From Ophiosphaerella korrae (Eukaryota > Ascomycota > Dothideomycetes > Pleosporales > Phaeosphaeriaceae): a stretch of DNA of 64,000 nt. How positions within the stretch are numbered: the first letter of the stretch is position 1; each line of letters starts with the position of its first letter. The stretch is from positions 106,113 through 170,112 of the forward strand of contig JALNQF010000097.1 of assembly GCA_028456385.1 (NCBI GenBank), in the 5' to 3' direction. The notes beneath the pieces were generated by a model that worked only from the letters and a program-made list of their open reading frames with translations, ran no database searches and was not told where the DNA came from. Positions 36,127 through 47,582 of the stretch are shown here, in pieces. Position numbers and translations under genes: made by a program.

Positions 36127-37083
36127 TCACTTCTCCCCATCCACTTCCCCAATGGCGCTCGACGGCGCTCGTGGCACACACTTTCCCGGATGCCAGACTC
36201 CTAATATCCATACCGCGAGTACCACTGGCATGAACTCCAGCGTACCAAAGTAAACCTCGTTTGTGTTGAATTTCCCGTACAACCCATCAGACGTCTCTGC
36301 CAAACGAAAGCACACACGAATGTAGAACAGGAGTACCGCTGCTGCAAAAGCAACGTAGAATAATTTGCGAACATGGTGGAACAAAACCCCTTTCGCCTTG
36401 ACAGCGAATGAAATAAAAAGAACGATGAACACAAGGAACGTGAAAGCTTGGAAGGCCAATCCACCAAGAAGAATATTATTCGGCGTCATGGGATCTCTGC
36501 GATTTGATGCCGCAACGCCAATGAGTGCTGCGCCAAGGATCTGGACAACGGTAGCGACGACATCGCAGGCGATGAATATCCATAGAATGAGTTTTGGCTT
36601 CATAGGCGCATATTGGCGACCGGTTACTTGAATCAGAATGCTGAGAATAGTGTAGATGGATGCGGCAAAGAACACGGGTGCGACGACGATGAAGAAGTAC
36701 TGGACCACAAAATAAGATACTTTGTATGGGTTTTTGCGTGCGGAGAAACACCGAAATACATAGCCGACGACTTCCTAGGATATTGTTAGAAATTGTTTGT
36801 TTGTTTGTCATTGATTCACAACTTTTCGTGGTTCAGTCGACGACAATGAAACGAAGAGAATACGCACAAATGCTATCCCGATCATCATAATACTGAAATA
36901 CCAGCTTCGGTACTTTAGTAATCGCCATGCATGTGCGAGGCCAGCGACGAAGAAGAGGACACAGGCTAGTACTCCGAGTGCAAATGATGGCGTGTAGCCA
37001 TAGATGATCACGGTCGCATCACCAGGTTCGCCAGGTGGCGGCCAGTTGGGATCGATCCAGCCGCGTGCAGGGGGGGTTGACAT
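36127..37083 (-). CDS. RTA1-like multi-pass membrane protein (lipid-translocating exporter family)
   Basis: Two exons, complement(join(36127..36774,36868..37083)), give 287 aa. The start MSTPPARGW is the first ATG close to the first membrane segment; the frame is open further upstream but without family-like sequence. The 93-bp intron has a GTGCGT donor, a TTTCTAACA branch and a TAG end. It joins IGIAF to EVVGYVFRCFS, the conserved RTA1 turn. Seven hydrophobic segments can be counted, including FALGVLACVLFFVAG, YFFIVVAPVFFAA, LILWIFIACDVVATVV and FTFLVFIVLFISF. Family members (Rta1, Rsb1) sit in plasma or internal membranes and affect resistance to 7-aminocholesterol or export of sphingoid bases. 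The compound handled here is unknown. Confidence 0.9.
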
Positions 37084-37984
37084 GACGTTCTCATAAAATT
37101 GAGGGTTTATAAGTTCCAACCAAGCTTCCAATTTTTTCGCCAGGTAGAATTCAAAGCCCGTTGTTTCTATTGTGACGTGAAAGCGGCAAATCCAACCTTT
37201 CCCGATAGAAAACCTCACACAATACCAGCTCTTTCCTTATTCAAATCGTTCCTTCGAAGTTGGAAATATTAATTAAATAAGGATGATTGCTATACACTTT
37301 GGCTGCGTGAATGCCACGAGTTTGCACATGGCACCCCTATATATCCTTGAATCTATGCCTTTATTATAGAGATAGATCACCCGTGTTCGCGATCGCCACG
37401 CCATATCATACTAAAACTGCCCAGCCAAGCTCGCTAATTTATACCAACAGCGTGCTAAGTTTAGCTTGGCGAACATCATGTTGGCATGTCTTGAAGGACG
37501 TGTATCGAGTCTGCACGAGTAAGGCGATGTATTGCTTCGTGTATTGATGAGGGAGTTTTCCTCAGCATCATCTCAAGATCATGACACACATGTCATGGCA
37601 GTATATGATAGTTCGTAGACTACCATTTTCGAAGCCGGATTTTGCGAGCTTGGAGCATCGTTCGTGTTCTTGCGAGATGTGCAGCATGCACAATGTTGTG
37701 GTGTTGGCTTGGGAAAGCTGATGAAACTAAAACATTGGTCATCAACCATTGAACATTGTGAAGTCTTTAGTTTCTGGCTTCGTTTCTCAGAACCTCAGAG
37801 TCATTGAGCTGAAAACCTGCCAAAGTAATGCAAACCCTTCAAAAGAGAAGTATTAAAAAAAAAAAACTCGTATATTAGGATGACAAAACATGCATGTACT
37901 TAGTGCCCTGTTAATATCGTCACATAGCAACATATATACCATTCAGCTCAATGATAGAGAACAACAAATTCCACAAGCCCTCGA
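37084..37984. other. Intergenic between the catalase and RTA1-like genes
   Basis: Promoter of the RTA1-like gene and 3' region of the catalase gene, both on the minus strand. Contains an A-run at about 37855-37867. No coding potential recognised. Confidence 0.5.
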
Positions 37985-40410
37985 CTAATAAGCAACCATG
38001 GCATTCAGCCCAGCCAACTCCCTGTCAAAGTTCTTGTGTTGCGAAATCGCAAAGGCATACGCACTCACAAAATCTTTTGCACCCTTCACCATTTGCACCG
38101 CCTCTTTGAAGCTCTGTGGTCGCACCTGGCTCGAAGTCACAACACCATATGACTCAACAACATCACCAGCAGTCGAGAACTGCATGCCAGGTAAATCCAC
38201 AGCTTGACGCACAAAATCAACAGCCTCGCCAGTCGCACCAATGGCTTTCAAGTGGCCAAAAGCTTCACGAACCCAATGCACAGCACGTCCGTTCTTACGC
38301 AAGGTTTCAACGGATTTGGCTCCACCGGGAACAAACACACTATCGAACATTGTTGAGCGCATGCCTTCCAGGTGGTGATCTGCTATAACACCGCTGGCAC
38401 CCTTGTCCTCGCCGTCGGCGTAGATTTTGTTTCGTCGAGGACTGATAGTGAAAGGAAGCGCACCAGCAGCGGTCAATGCAGCCTTAATGCCATTGTATGC
38501 AACCTTGTCGTAGCCATCAGCGATGAGAATCGCTACCATGCGGGTTGCAATGGTGGGAGTTTCTGGCGCATATTCAAGTTGCGAAAGACCTTTTGCTTTT
38601 TTGTTGTGCTTCGGTCGAGTTTGTTCGGTTGGGACGTCTGCACCAACCATTTCAGAAACCTTTTGTGCCAACCCGAGGTCAATCTCGCAGATGCGCTCAC
38701 AGATTCGTTTGTAAACAACAGGGTCATCGCAGTGGTCGAGCTCAAATGCAAACGCATTCATGGCGTGCATCTTCTCGGGTTCCGACAACGAGTTGTAGAA
38801 CAACTCAGCTTGGTCCTTGTGTTCCCTGAACTTCTTACTTTGTGTACGTGCCTTGATACCAGCAAATTTTGCAGCAAAGTCAACGTAACCACCTTCTTCT
38901 ACTGTGGCAGGAGGAACAGACTCGTGGCGGTTGGGCCAGTAATTAACCTTACCCTTGGTGATGGTGTGTCGCATAGAGCCATCACGATTGAAGTTCATTA
39001 CCGGACAAACAGGCTTATTGATTGGAAGCTCTTGCCAGTTGACTCCTAGTCGAGACAGTTGGGTGTCAGAATAAGAGAAGTTGCGACCCTGTAGGAGTGG
39101 GTCATCACTGAATCCTATGCCAGGGACAATATGGCCTGTGCAGAAAGCAACCTGTTCAGTCTGTGTGAAGAATTCGTCGGGATTTCTGTTCAATTCAAGT
39201 TGGCCAATGTAGCGGATTGGTACAAGCTCTTCCGGCCAGATTTTGGTGGCGTCGAGGATATCAAAATCAAAGTCGTTCTCTTTGGATTCTGGGATTACCT
39301 GAATTCCAAACTTCCATTTCGGATATGCGCCGCTTTCAATGGCCATCCAAAGATCCTTACGATGAAAGTCAGGATCCTGACCGGCAATTTTTAGAGCCTC
39401 GTCCCAAACGAAGCTGTGCACACCCAACTCAGGTGTAAATATGAACTTAACAAAGTGCCGCTCACCCTTGTCATTAACGAGCGTGAAGGTATTCACACCA
39501 AAACCCTGCATCATACGGTATGATCGTGGAATGGCTCGGTCCGACATAGCCCAGAAGAACATGTGTGTGGCTTCAGGGTGCTAAGATACGTTAGCCAGCG
39601 AAATAGGTAAATGTAGCAAGCTCTCAGCCAACAAAGCACTCGTATAAAAGAAAAACAGGATCTATACCATATATTGAAAGTCCCAAAAGTTGTTGTGAGC
39701 AGACTGAGCTTGAGGAATCTCATTATCAGGCTCAGGTTTACCGGCATGAATAACGTCTGGAAATTTCATGGCATCTTGGATAAAAAATACGGGAACTTTA
39801 GATGGCAAGTTAGGGATTGTGGTAGGTTAAAGTCACTACGTTGAGTAAACTTACTATTGTTGCCTACGATATCCCAATTGCCCTCGTCAGTGTAAAACTT
39901 AACTGCAAAGCCTCGCACATCGCGGACTGTGTCTGCAGAGCCACGACTGCCAAGGACAGTAGAGAAGCGCAGGAACACAGGAGTCTCACGTGAGGTGTCG
40001 GTGAGCACACCTGCAGAGGTGACATCTGCAGCCGATTCGAAAAGAGTGAATTTGCCAAAAGCGCCGGATCCACGAGCGTGGACGACGCGTTCAGGGATGC
40101 GTTCGTGGTCGAAGCGGTGAATCTACATTTTTGGTCTCAACTCACGCTTTTGATCAAAGAGGATTGTGGTCAAACACACCTTCTCTCTTGCAAAGTGATC
40201 TTCCAGAAGCATGGGACCTTGCTTGTCTTGGGTAGCTACTTTCAGCCAGTCGTCTGTGTTGGTTTGCCTGACACCGTAATCACTCGTCATTTTCCAGCTC
40301 TTGTCGTCGACATGTTTTGTCTTGGCAGCTAGGTCGGTGATCTTTTGATTTTTTGCGCCAGCCATGTCTTTGGCCTTTCCTGCGGCGTTGGAGAGAATGT
40401 GAGACGTCAT
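37985..40410 (-). CDS. Large-subunit (clade II) catalase
   Basis: Four exons, complement(join(37985..39580,39668..39795,39855..40122,40180..40410)), encode 740 aa. All three introns (57, 59, 87 bp) are GT-AG and restore the expected sequence. Exon 2 has [17 protein letters not shown] with the catalytic His. The heme-pocket Asn lies in VGNN at the exon 2/3 border. Exon 4 has NFSYSDTQ with the proximal Tyr. The last 180 residues form the DJ-1/PfpI-like domain found only in large catalases ([16 protein letters not shown]). The start [11 protein letters not shown] carries no signal peptide, so it resembles Aspergillus CatA-type spore catalases rather than secreted ones. It breaks hydrogen peroxide down to water and oxygen as a tetramer. 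The CatA-like assignment is an inference. Confidence 0.94.
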
Positions 40411-41290
40411 TGGGGATGTTGAAGGATTTAAAGAGGGAAGTTGGACAGGGCAGGAAGCATTTGTATGTCTTGGTGGGTCGTCAGGCAATGATTATAATTC
40501 AACGTCATAGCGACGTTCTGGTGTCGCACGCAAAATTGAGTTCTCCTCTCCCAAATCCACATGTGCATTAGATACTGAGGAGCGCTCCGGGGTGGGATGT
40601 GGACGTCAGCCAATCAGGCTCGTGACGATGATAATATTTGTCGTGACGTCAAAAGGTTGATGCGGGGGCAATGTTTGCAAAGGCACGTCGCATTTGGCAC
40701 AATAGCGACACTTTGACCGTCTCCATGCTTTCAAGACGGTGAAACTGGGCAAGGTAAGCCACCTGCACGGGGCGTCACGGCAACGCAAAGTTTGGGGGAC
40801 TTTTAGCAAAGCTAAACGGCATCACGCTCTTCCGGCCAAAGGTAATCCGGAGGGCAAACCTTATGGGCGAACTATGGGCGAACTATGGGCGAACCATGTG
40901 CAAGCGGGTTTGAATGTTGTGGAGGCAGCGGTTTTCAGCTGTGGCATGCAGGAGTCAACAGGTGCACAAGCGTCAATGTTTGCAAATTGGAAAAGCGGAG
41001 ACGTTGGTGGTTGCGCGGTTGCGTGAGCAGTGCGTCAGCAGCGGCCCGATACAGGTAACTATGCAGCTATGGCACAGGCAGCTATTTGCACGACATTTGA
41101 CCTCGGCTGTGGCTGATTGGGTGAAAAAGGAGCAGAGAGTTTCAAAGGGAGTTGGATGCGCTGGAGAGGGTCGCGAGAACCGAGTTTAAGCGAGGATGGG
41201 CCGGCACTTAGGCGGCTTGACGCAGCAATACATGACCGCGGACGACGTTGTCGTAGCTGTCGAGCCGTCGCTCAGCAGCGTGTCGACTGC

Positions 41291-41331
41291 GTCGATATGT
41301 CGATAGGTCGATAGGTCGATAGGTCGATAGC
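41291..41331. repeat. GTCGATAG tandem repeat
   Basis: About five units of GTCGATAG(G), the first two imperfect, ending GATAGCATGG. Confidence 0.8.
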
Positions 41332-41564
41332 ATGGCTGCAGGGCGATGTTGCACAAGGGCGATCTGGTGTGCAGCGGGCCGACAGGCTAGGCCGCGTTGG
41401 GCGTGTGTTTTTTTGGCGCCATCCCTGCTTGGCTGTTTGAGCAACGTGAAACAGATTTTTTGACAGGCGACACAGCAGCTGTCGGGCGGCGTGGTGGCAA
41501 TCAACAGTCCACCAAGAAGCCATCTGACCGCGGGTGAGGCCAGTTGGCATGCTTCGCAGGCAAC

Positions 41565-41742
41565 CAGCACAGTACAGCACAGCACAGTACAGTACAGCAC
41601 AGCACAGTACAGTACAGTACAGCACAGCACAGTACAGTACAGTACAGCACAGCACAGCACAGCACAGCACAGCACAGCACAGCACAGCACAGCACAGCAC
41701 AGCACAGCACAGCGCAGCACAGCACAGCGCAGCACAGCACAG
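41565..41742. repeat. Pentamer minisatellite, ACAGC/ACAGT units
   Basis: About 35 tandem 5-bp units. The left half mixes ACAGC and ACAGT in an irregular order, the middle is pure ACAGC, and the right end has some GCAGC. Five is not a multiple of three, so the frames that run through it do not keep one repeated amino acid. Confidence 0.95.
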
Positions 41743-42406
41743 GAAGAGCCTGGATGGCTGCATGCTCGGCGCTGGACGGCGAGCCGTCGAGGCATGTCCG
41801 TCAGTAGGTACCTAGGTGTAATGCAAGGACAGTGCTTGGCAATGCATTGGGGCAATGTTCCATCCGTGCCAGTTGAGGTGGTTGAGTGAACACAACGAGT
41901 GTTTGCTGGACGCAGGCTGCTTAACCTTTGGCAGCGGTGCAAGACTGGGGTGCCATGCGGGAGCGTTGTGCAATCGTGGTACAGTGGCCGCCAGGGCGCA
42001 TTCCTCTACTGAGTGTCTGCCTCTGGGCAGGTCATGTGAATGCAGGAACAGGCGCTGGCGACAACGTGGAGCACGTACGATAGTGGGCGGGTTGCAGCTC
42101 CGCTGGATCTGCAGGGCTAAGGCGCGGCACCGCGGTTTCGAGCCGGTTAATAGGGAGGGCGTGATGTGATGAGTGAAGGTGACGGACGGAGAAATTAGGC
42201 TGGAGCAGCCCGCCATAGGATGGGGTACCCTGGCGGCGAGATCCCGGGCTGCATACATGGCGTGAAGGGCTAAAGCAAGCTCCTTGTCGTTCCGCACGAG
42301 TCCAACGGCGTGCACGACAAGTCGTGCTTCTTCTTGCAAACGGCAGTCAGAGCAATCTAAGAATCGAGAGAGGTACCGCCTGCCCGGCACCCAGCAATGG
42401 CTCCAT

Positions 42407-42413
42407 TATAAAA
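42407..42413 (+). promoter_or_regulatory. TATA-box candidate upstream of the small Cys-rich gene
   Basis: TATAAAA lies about 380 bp before the proposed start codon. It is followed by C/T-rich tracts and CCACTA repeats (42570-42605), a layout common in well-expressed fungal genes. Confidence 0.4.
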
Positions 42414-42790
42414 CACTTGCGCATCCCCAGCTATCCCTTTTGGACGCTTCGACCACTCTCTCCTCTCCTAAAGCAGCTTCGAGGTACCTTGCGTGGCCGC
42501 CTCTGCCAGCAAACAAACACGCGCCAGCAACCAAGCGCATCAAATACAAGTACGACTTGCAGGATCAACACCACCACTGCCACTACCACTACCACTACCA
42601 CTACCAACACCAATATCAACATCAACGCCATTGCTCTGGTCCATCCATCGCCCTCCTGCTTCCATTCTGGCCGCTCTGCCTTTATCTGCCCGCCGCCCTT
42701 GGCCAATCAGCATCGCCAGGGCCCCACCCCGCCTTCTTCCCCTTCCCTTCCCCCTCCACACTCGCCGCCGTGCACCCGCCGTCGCCCGAC

Positions 42791-42940
42791 ATGTGTCTCA
42801 AGGTTGTGCACAAATACGGCTGCGGCCATGAGACATCAGCCACGGCCACGTGTGCCACGTCGAGAACAACAAATTGCAACGTCAACAACGTCAAGGTGGT
42901 CAAACACGACGAGAAGTGCGAGCGCTGCGAGCATTCATAG
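42791..42940 (+). CDS. Small Cys/His-rich protein, 49 aa, likely metal-binding
   Basis: ATG 42791 to TAG 42938-42940. The protein has Cys at 2, 11, 21, 29, 43 and 46 and His at 7, 13, 39 and 48. It shows a YGCGH motif, two single Cys at spacing 10 and 8, and a closing CERCEH. I recall small fungal proteins of unknown function with a similar CGH...C...C...CxxC layout, but I cannot name a family. The frame is open upstream of the ATG, but that part (Pro/Ser-rich, His/Tyr repeats) is shadow translation of C/T-rich leader DNA, so the internal ATG is preferred. There is no signal peptide; it is probably cytosolic or nuclear. A zinc-binding role is inferred from spacing alone. A T-run (about 43023-43039) lies 80 bp downstream. 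Confidence 0.6.
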   Translation: MCLKVVHKYGCGHETSATATCATSRTTNCNVNNVKVVKHDEKCERCEHS

Positions 42941-44325
42941 ACTCGGGCCATGCTCATCCTCGGCTTTGCATTTCACGGCGTCATGGAAATATCAAAAGTC
43001 CCGGCGTTTCCACGGCTTTGTCTTTTTTTTTTTTTTTTTGGGTGGCACTGCGACTGGCGTTGTGTTGTGGCTCCACGCTGGGCCAGCACCCTTCCATCTT
43101 GTATTACTCTACCTTTGTCCTTGTCGTAGAAGACGCCAATCAATAATGTCTACGCGCCTGCCAGCGAGCACCTGTGCTCCAGACGCGGGCCGCTGTCTGA
43201 ACTCCTGATTCCTACGCCCTGAACCTCTCTGCATGCTGATCTGCGCTGGATATGCACCGCCGTTTCTCGCCAATCACCGTCGCTTGCAGCCCTACCGTCC
43301 GCCCTTGTGATTGGTGCACGACGCTCAAGCCAGCTTGCAAGTGACCCCGCTAAAGCACCACTTGATTAGTTCCTCATATTACTATATCATCTCTTGTATC
43401 ACAGCCTTGCCCTTGAAACCAGGTAATTGCTCCCCCGTCATGCACTGCATACCATGCCTACTCCACTTTGCCAACATGACTGCATCTTCTCTGTAATCCT
43501 TCCGCCTCACCAGAGGCCCGGCCCGTGGCCACCTCTGCCGAGCACAGTCAGCTGTGCATACCACATCTGCGCACAATCCCCAGCAGCATCGACCCACGAC
43601 AGACTCTGGTACGATCGCCATATAGCCAACTATAAATCGTATATTCCAAGAGGATACGCCCCAGGTCCTGCATCTGCGGCCATGCAGCCAACCGGGAAAC
43701 CCTCCTTCTAGAAGCCATTCAGCCTGACATGCTTAGCCAGCCCTTATCGCTCATTGCCTTGTGTCTAATTTACCCTACCTACCAGCATTAATCCTTAATC
43801 CTGGTCATTTCCTAAGCTACATTCATGATGGATGCCTCCAAAATCCCAGAGCCGATCTGCGGCATGGCGGCGCCACGATGCGCACATGCAGCACCCATGC
43901 GGCTTTCTTGACCGTTGGACACTAGCTACCTAGATGCTAGGTATTCTAATTGTCCACGGCAATAGCAACCACCTCTGCACCTTTGGCGACAGCCATCTGT
44001 CTATACCTGTACCTACCTGTGACTGTACCTGTCTGTGCCTGTGCCTGTGCCTGTGCCGCACGCCGGCTCGAAAATGGCTTTGCAGCCAAGTCAATGCCTG
44101 CACCAATATCAAGCGTTGAATGCAGTGCGGTTAGCATCCTGGATAATCACTTCATTGGTGGCATATCCACGGAGGAGAATAAACATGATGCGGCGCCATG
44201 GAGCTTGGGGTCCTGGTTGGTCGGAGGTAGTGCCAACCTGAGCTCGGCCGATAATTTCCCTTTCCGGAACCGACGGCCACCTCAACCTGCCTTTGCCAAC
44301 CCCAAACACTCGATTCCTCTTAGCC
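42941..44325. other. Intergenic, nothing recognised (1.4 kb)
   Basis: C/T-rich promoter-like DNA ahead of Mdm12. Includes imperfect hexamer repeats of GTGCCT/TACCTG type (about 44004-44056). Frames here are short and low in complexity. Confidence 0.5.
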
Positions 44326-45639
44326 ATGTCCATTGATATCAATTGGGATACTTTGACTGGCGGCTCAGATGGTGCTGCACGTGCAGAAAGCATCCGCGCC
44401 TTCATTCACGACAAATTCCAGCAGGTCACACTGCCACGTTTTATTCGCTCCGTCAACGTCCACTCGTTCGACTTTGGCACCTCGTCGCCAGAAGTCGAGA
44501 TCAAGGACATATGTGATCCTCTGCCAGATTTCTATGAGGACGACGAGGATTACCCAGACGACCCTAAAGATGTAAATCATCACCATGAGCTAGCGCTCGA
44601 TAGTAACCCGCGCAATTTCATCGATTCTGCCGGAGAGCTTTCCAAAGAGCCACCATCGAGGGGTGCTGGCAGGAGCACATCACACGCACAAGAGCACACG
44701 TTGAGACAAACACATTTAGCTTCGGCTCGTGCCAACACGAGAACACCTACTAGCCGTACCTCCTTGGCGCACAATGAGCAGCTAACTAGCCCTTTGCTTC
44801 ATAGAGTCCTCACACCAGGCATTCCTGGTGGTACCTCCAACATCAACTACTTTCATCTTCCACTCAGTGCAGGGCTTTCTGGTGCCACTACGCCTCTTGC
44901 TGCTGTGGCCGGCGCCCAACTGCAGGGCTGGTTAGACAACCCCTATGGCCGGCCATCAACCCCGACTAACATGCGCCTCCGTCATGCCGCATCCTTCAAT
45001 TCTCTAACGTTGACACCGCAGTCCCATCCAGACCCTGCCTCTCGGCCATCTTCGCAACATCAGCATGATGATGAAAGTAGGCGGTCCTTTGCCAAGTCGG
45101 ATGACGAATCTTCCCAGCATGGTTACACTAGACCTTCGTCTACATCGCCTCACCACATGCATGAAAAAAGTCCCGAAGATATTCAGGTCGTTGCTCATGT
45201 ACAGTATTCTGGAGATATCAAAATGTCCCTTACCGCAGAAATTCTCTTGGACTATCCAATGCAAAGTTTTGTCGGTATTCCTCTTAAGCTGAACATCACT
45301 GGGCTCACGTTCGATGGTGTTGCCATCCTAGCCTACATCAAGAAGCGGGCTCACTTTTGTTTTCTCTCACCTGACGACGCCGAGGCTCTAGCTGGTAGCG
45401 ATACTGGGTTCGATGGCCTCCAAGTCGACTCCCGTGGTAACAATGCCCAGCCAGTATATCGCCCTAAAATTGGCGGTCTACTAGAGAACATTCGGGTAGA
45501 GAGTGAAATCGGTGGGCAGGGTTCTGGAAAGCAAGTACTCAAGAATGTAGGGAAAGTGGAGTCATTTGTTCTAGAGCAGGTCAGGCGCATATTCGAGGAC
45601 GAGTTTGTCTACCCGAGTTTCTGGACATTCCTTGTCTAA
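44326..45639 (+). CDS. MDM12: Mdm12, mitochondrial distribution and morphology protein of the ERMES complex
   Basis: A single-exon gene of 437 aa. The start is MSIDINWDTLTGG, the conserved Mdm12 N-terminus; the frame is open 11 codons upstream but that part is not conserved. The SMP (lipid-binding) domain is split by a Ser/His/Thr-rich insert. The first part runs to about residue 80 (RFIRSVNVHSFDFG, PEVEIKDICDPLPDFYEDD). The second begins near IQVVAHVQYSGDIKMSL (about 285) and goes to the end (LPLKLNITGLTFDG-like strand, VESEIGGQGSGKQVLKNVGK, PSFWTFLV). Mdm12 bridges Mmm1 in the ER and Mdm10/Mdm34 in the mitochondrial outer membrane and moves phospholipids between them. Length and insert are typical of filamentous fungi. 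Confidence 0.95.
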   Translation: MSIDINWDTLTGGSDGAARAESIRAFIHDKFQQVTLPRFIRSVNVHSFDFGTSSPEVEIKDICDPLPDFYEDDEDYPDDPKDVNHHHELALDSNPRNFIDSAGELSKEPPSRGAGRSTSHAQEHTLRQTHLASARANTRTPTSRTSLAHNEQLTSPLLHRVLTPGIPGGTSNINYFHLPLSAGLSGATTPLAAVAGAQLQGWLDNPYGRPSTPTNMRLRHAASFNSLTLTPQSHPDPASRPSSQHQHDDESRRSFAKSDDESSQHGYTRPSSTSPHHMHEKSPEDIQVVAHVQYSGDIKMSLTAEILLDYPMQSFVGIPLKLNITGLTFDGVAILAYIKKRAHFCFLSPDDAEALAGSDTGFDGLQVDSRGNNAQPVYRPKIGGLLENIRVESEIGGQGSGKQVLKNVGKVESFVLEQVRRIFEDEFVYPSFWTFLV

Positions 45640-47582
45640 ATCATCTACGCGTATCTCAACACGAGGACCATTAAGAATGGCTGACGTGTCCTCGGTCAAG
45701 ACCCTATCACCAGTAGCACTACCAAGATTCCACGGCAATCTGATGAAGAGAAAGCCTCATTTGCAAGAGACGAAAAGTACAAAGTGTCAAAATTTTGCTG
45801 TTTGCTTCTTGCTGCCAAGATGCGTATTGCAGCGTGGGACGCTAGCGCCATTGTCATCGATAGTAACACAAGGCTACGTCTCCACTTTTGAGCGACAGTT
45901 ACAGTGCAGGGCGGGTGTCTCACAGCGTCAACATACCTATATGGTAAGCATTTCCCCGTGTTTGACGCAGGGGTTACACGGTTGACGCTCAGGAAACGTG
46001 GGTTTGGCCTTGCACAGCGCGGCTGCACGCAGAACCGACGGGCCACAGAATTTTGACAGGTTTGTTACTTGACAGCGGGAGTGGCAGAATCAGACCATAT
46101 TTGTATCACTCGAATTCTAACACACAACGAATACAGTTGCCGTCTGTTTACCAAGTGCGACGGTCACGTAGCTGTCAAGATCAAGTGCCCGGCTTGGCAA
46201 TGTTGCTTGACAAGATCAACAGGGCTCCGTCACGTAGCGCACTAGATATCATTAGTCACCTCCTGTCATGCACAAGGCTGATCTAGGAAGTCTCTAATTG
46301 TTTTCGATGTGATGCGTCCTGCCCAACATAACCCGAGATTCCCGTTCCACCGCGATGGGTCAGGCTGCACTGTACTCCCTTGTAACCACAGCTTATGCAT
46401 TCCTGCCATCGGGTGCAATTTGCAGCACACACCGGAAGGCATGGCGGGTGGTGGAAGGAGAGGTAGCTCCGATCACTGATAAGCATATGGCACAGTCACC
46501 GCACGCCGTGAGGGAGGATTGCATATTAGATACGAAAAGTGCATATGACATTTCTAATTCGCTCGAATTACCGCAAAGTGATTATAAAAAGCCTTGAGGG
46601 GTGGTGTGTTTCGTGACTGCGAGGGGCATCACCCTTGATTGCGCAATGAATATATAGATTCGTTGAGAGGCGGGCCGGTGATCGGTTATTTTAAGCGCGC
46701 GCTCGTTCTATTCTCGTTGGTGTGAGAGACGGCGTTTTCGGCATGCTTGATGGCATCCATGCTTGCCTTGTTCTCAGGCAATCTCAGAATTAGTGAGCTT
46801 CATATATAGCCTGTGGACATGAGATAAGAGAGCCAGGTTAGCAAAGCGGTGGCTCTGTAGGCTCTACAATTTCAAGAAAAAGCCCACTAGAAAAAATCAG
46901 GCGTAACACTGCATTGCTTTATCTATTGAACAAAATAATTGATTGATTCTATAGTCATTGTGTGCGATATAGTACTCGTTATGATAAGTGTACACGCTAA
47001 GATACGTGCTAGTGTAGGCAACGGCTGTGTGAATAATTGGAATCACATGCTCAATTACTGGAGTCTCAATTTAACGTTATTATACATTTTGGCCGTAGTT
47101 TTGATTGGCTACTAGCACGTGATGAGGGTGAATGATACACAAGAGGACAGGATTCATACTTGGCGCACAACACACTTTCAATGGCGTGAATTCTCTTGGA
47201 CTAGAGGCTAATATATCTTGCGTCTCTGATATTCAACTCATGGGAGATATCCTTGACATTATTGTGATAATCTCACACTTCTCGGAAACATACATCTACT
47301 ATTTCTCCTTGAATAATAGAAATGATTGAATTTAAGAATCGCGTTAGACTGCGCTCTGAGCTCTACTGTGGGCTATAATATACACGAGTGATTTATGGCT
47401 TCTCGTCCAGGTGATCTTCTGCTGCTTGCCCGTAGTGGAGCCAAGTGCGACATTAGACATCAAAATGATTGTTATGCTCGATCTAATTCCCGCTTCTTCC
47501 AGTCTCGAATTTGTGTCTGCGCACAACAAATAATATTGGTGACGAATGGACTTGCAAGGAAAATGCATTGAAAAGCGGCCTA
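45640..47582. other. Intergenic, nothing recognised (1.9 kb)
   Basis: Between Mdm12 and the HET pseudogene. Composition becomes more AT-rich after about 46.6 kb. Frames up to about 126 codons (45605-45985) overlap the Mdm12 end or lack any domain. Confidence 0.5.

Larger units (their letters stand above)
40411..42406. other. Intergenic region rich in simple repeats (2.0 kb)
   Basis: Upstream of the catalase gene. Holds three tandem repeats: about three GGCGAACTATG units (40862-40895), GTCGATAG units (about 41291-41331) and a large ACAGC/ACAGT array (41565-41742). Long frames across the array are products of the repeat and are not genes. Confidence 0.7.

Noticed and set aside
41291..41331. 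GTCGATAG repeats as a CRISPR-like array
   Set aside because: Eight-bp units without spacers, in a eukaryotic genome; a simple tandem repeat.
41208..41942. Long Cys/Leu/Val-rich and His/Ser/Thr-rich frames on both strands
   Set aside because: They are translations of the ACAGC/ACAGT array; every frame of the repeat is open and no domain flanks it.
42121..42160. Possible tRNA T-arm (GGTTTCGAGCC)
   Set aside because: No matching acceptor, D or anticodon arms could be folded around it.
42324..43208. 294-codon frame overlapping the small Cys-rich gene
   Set aside because: Thr/Asn/Ile-run and Pro/Ser content comes from CCACTA and C/T repeats; it also runs through a T homopolymer. The 49-codon frame has the protein-like pattern.
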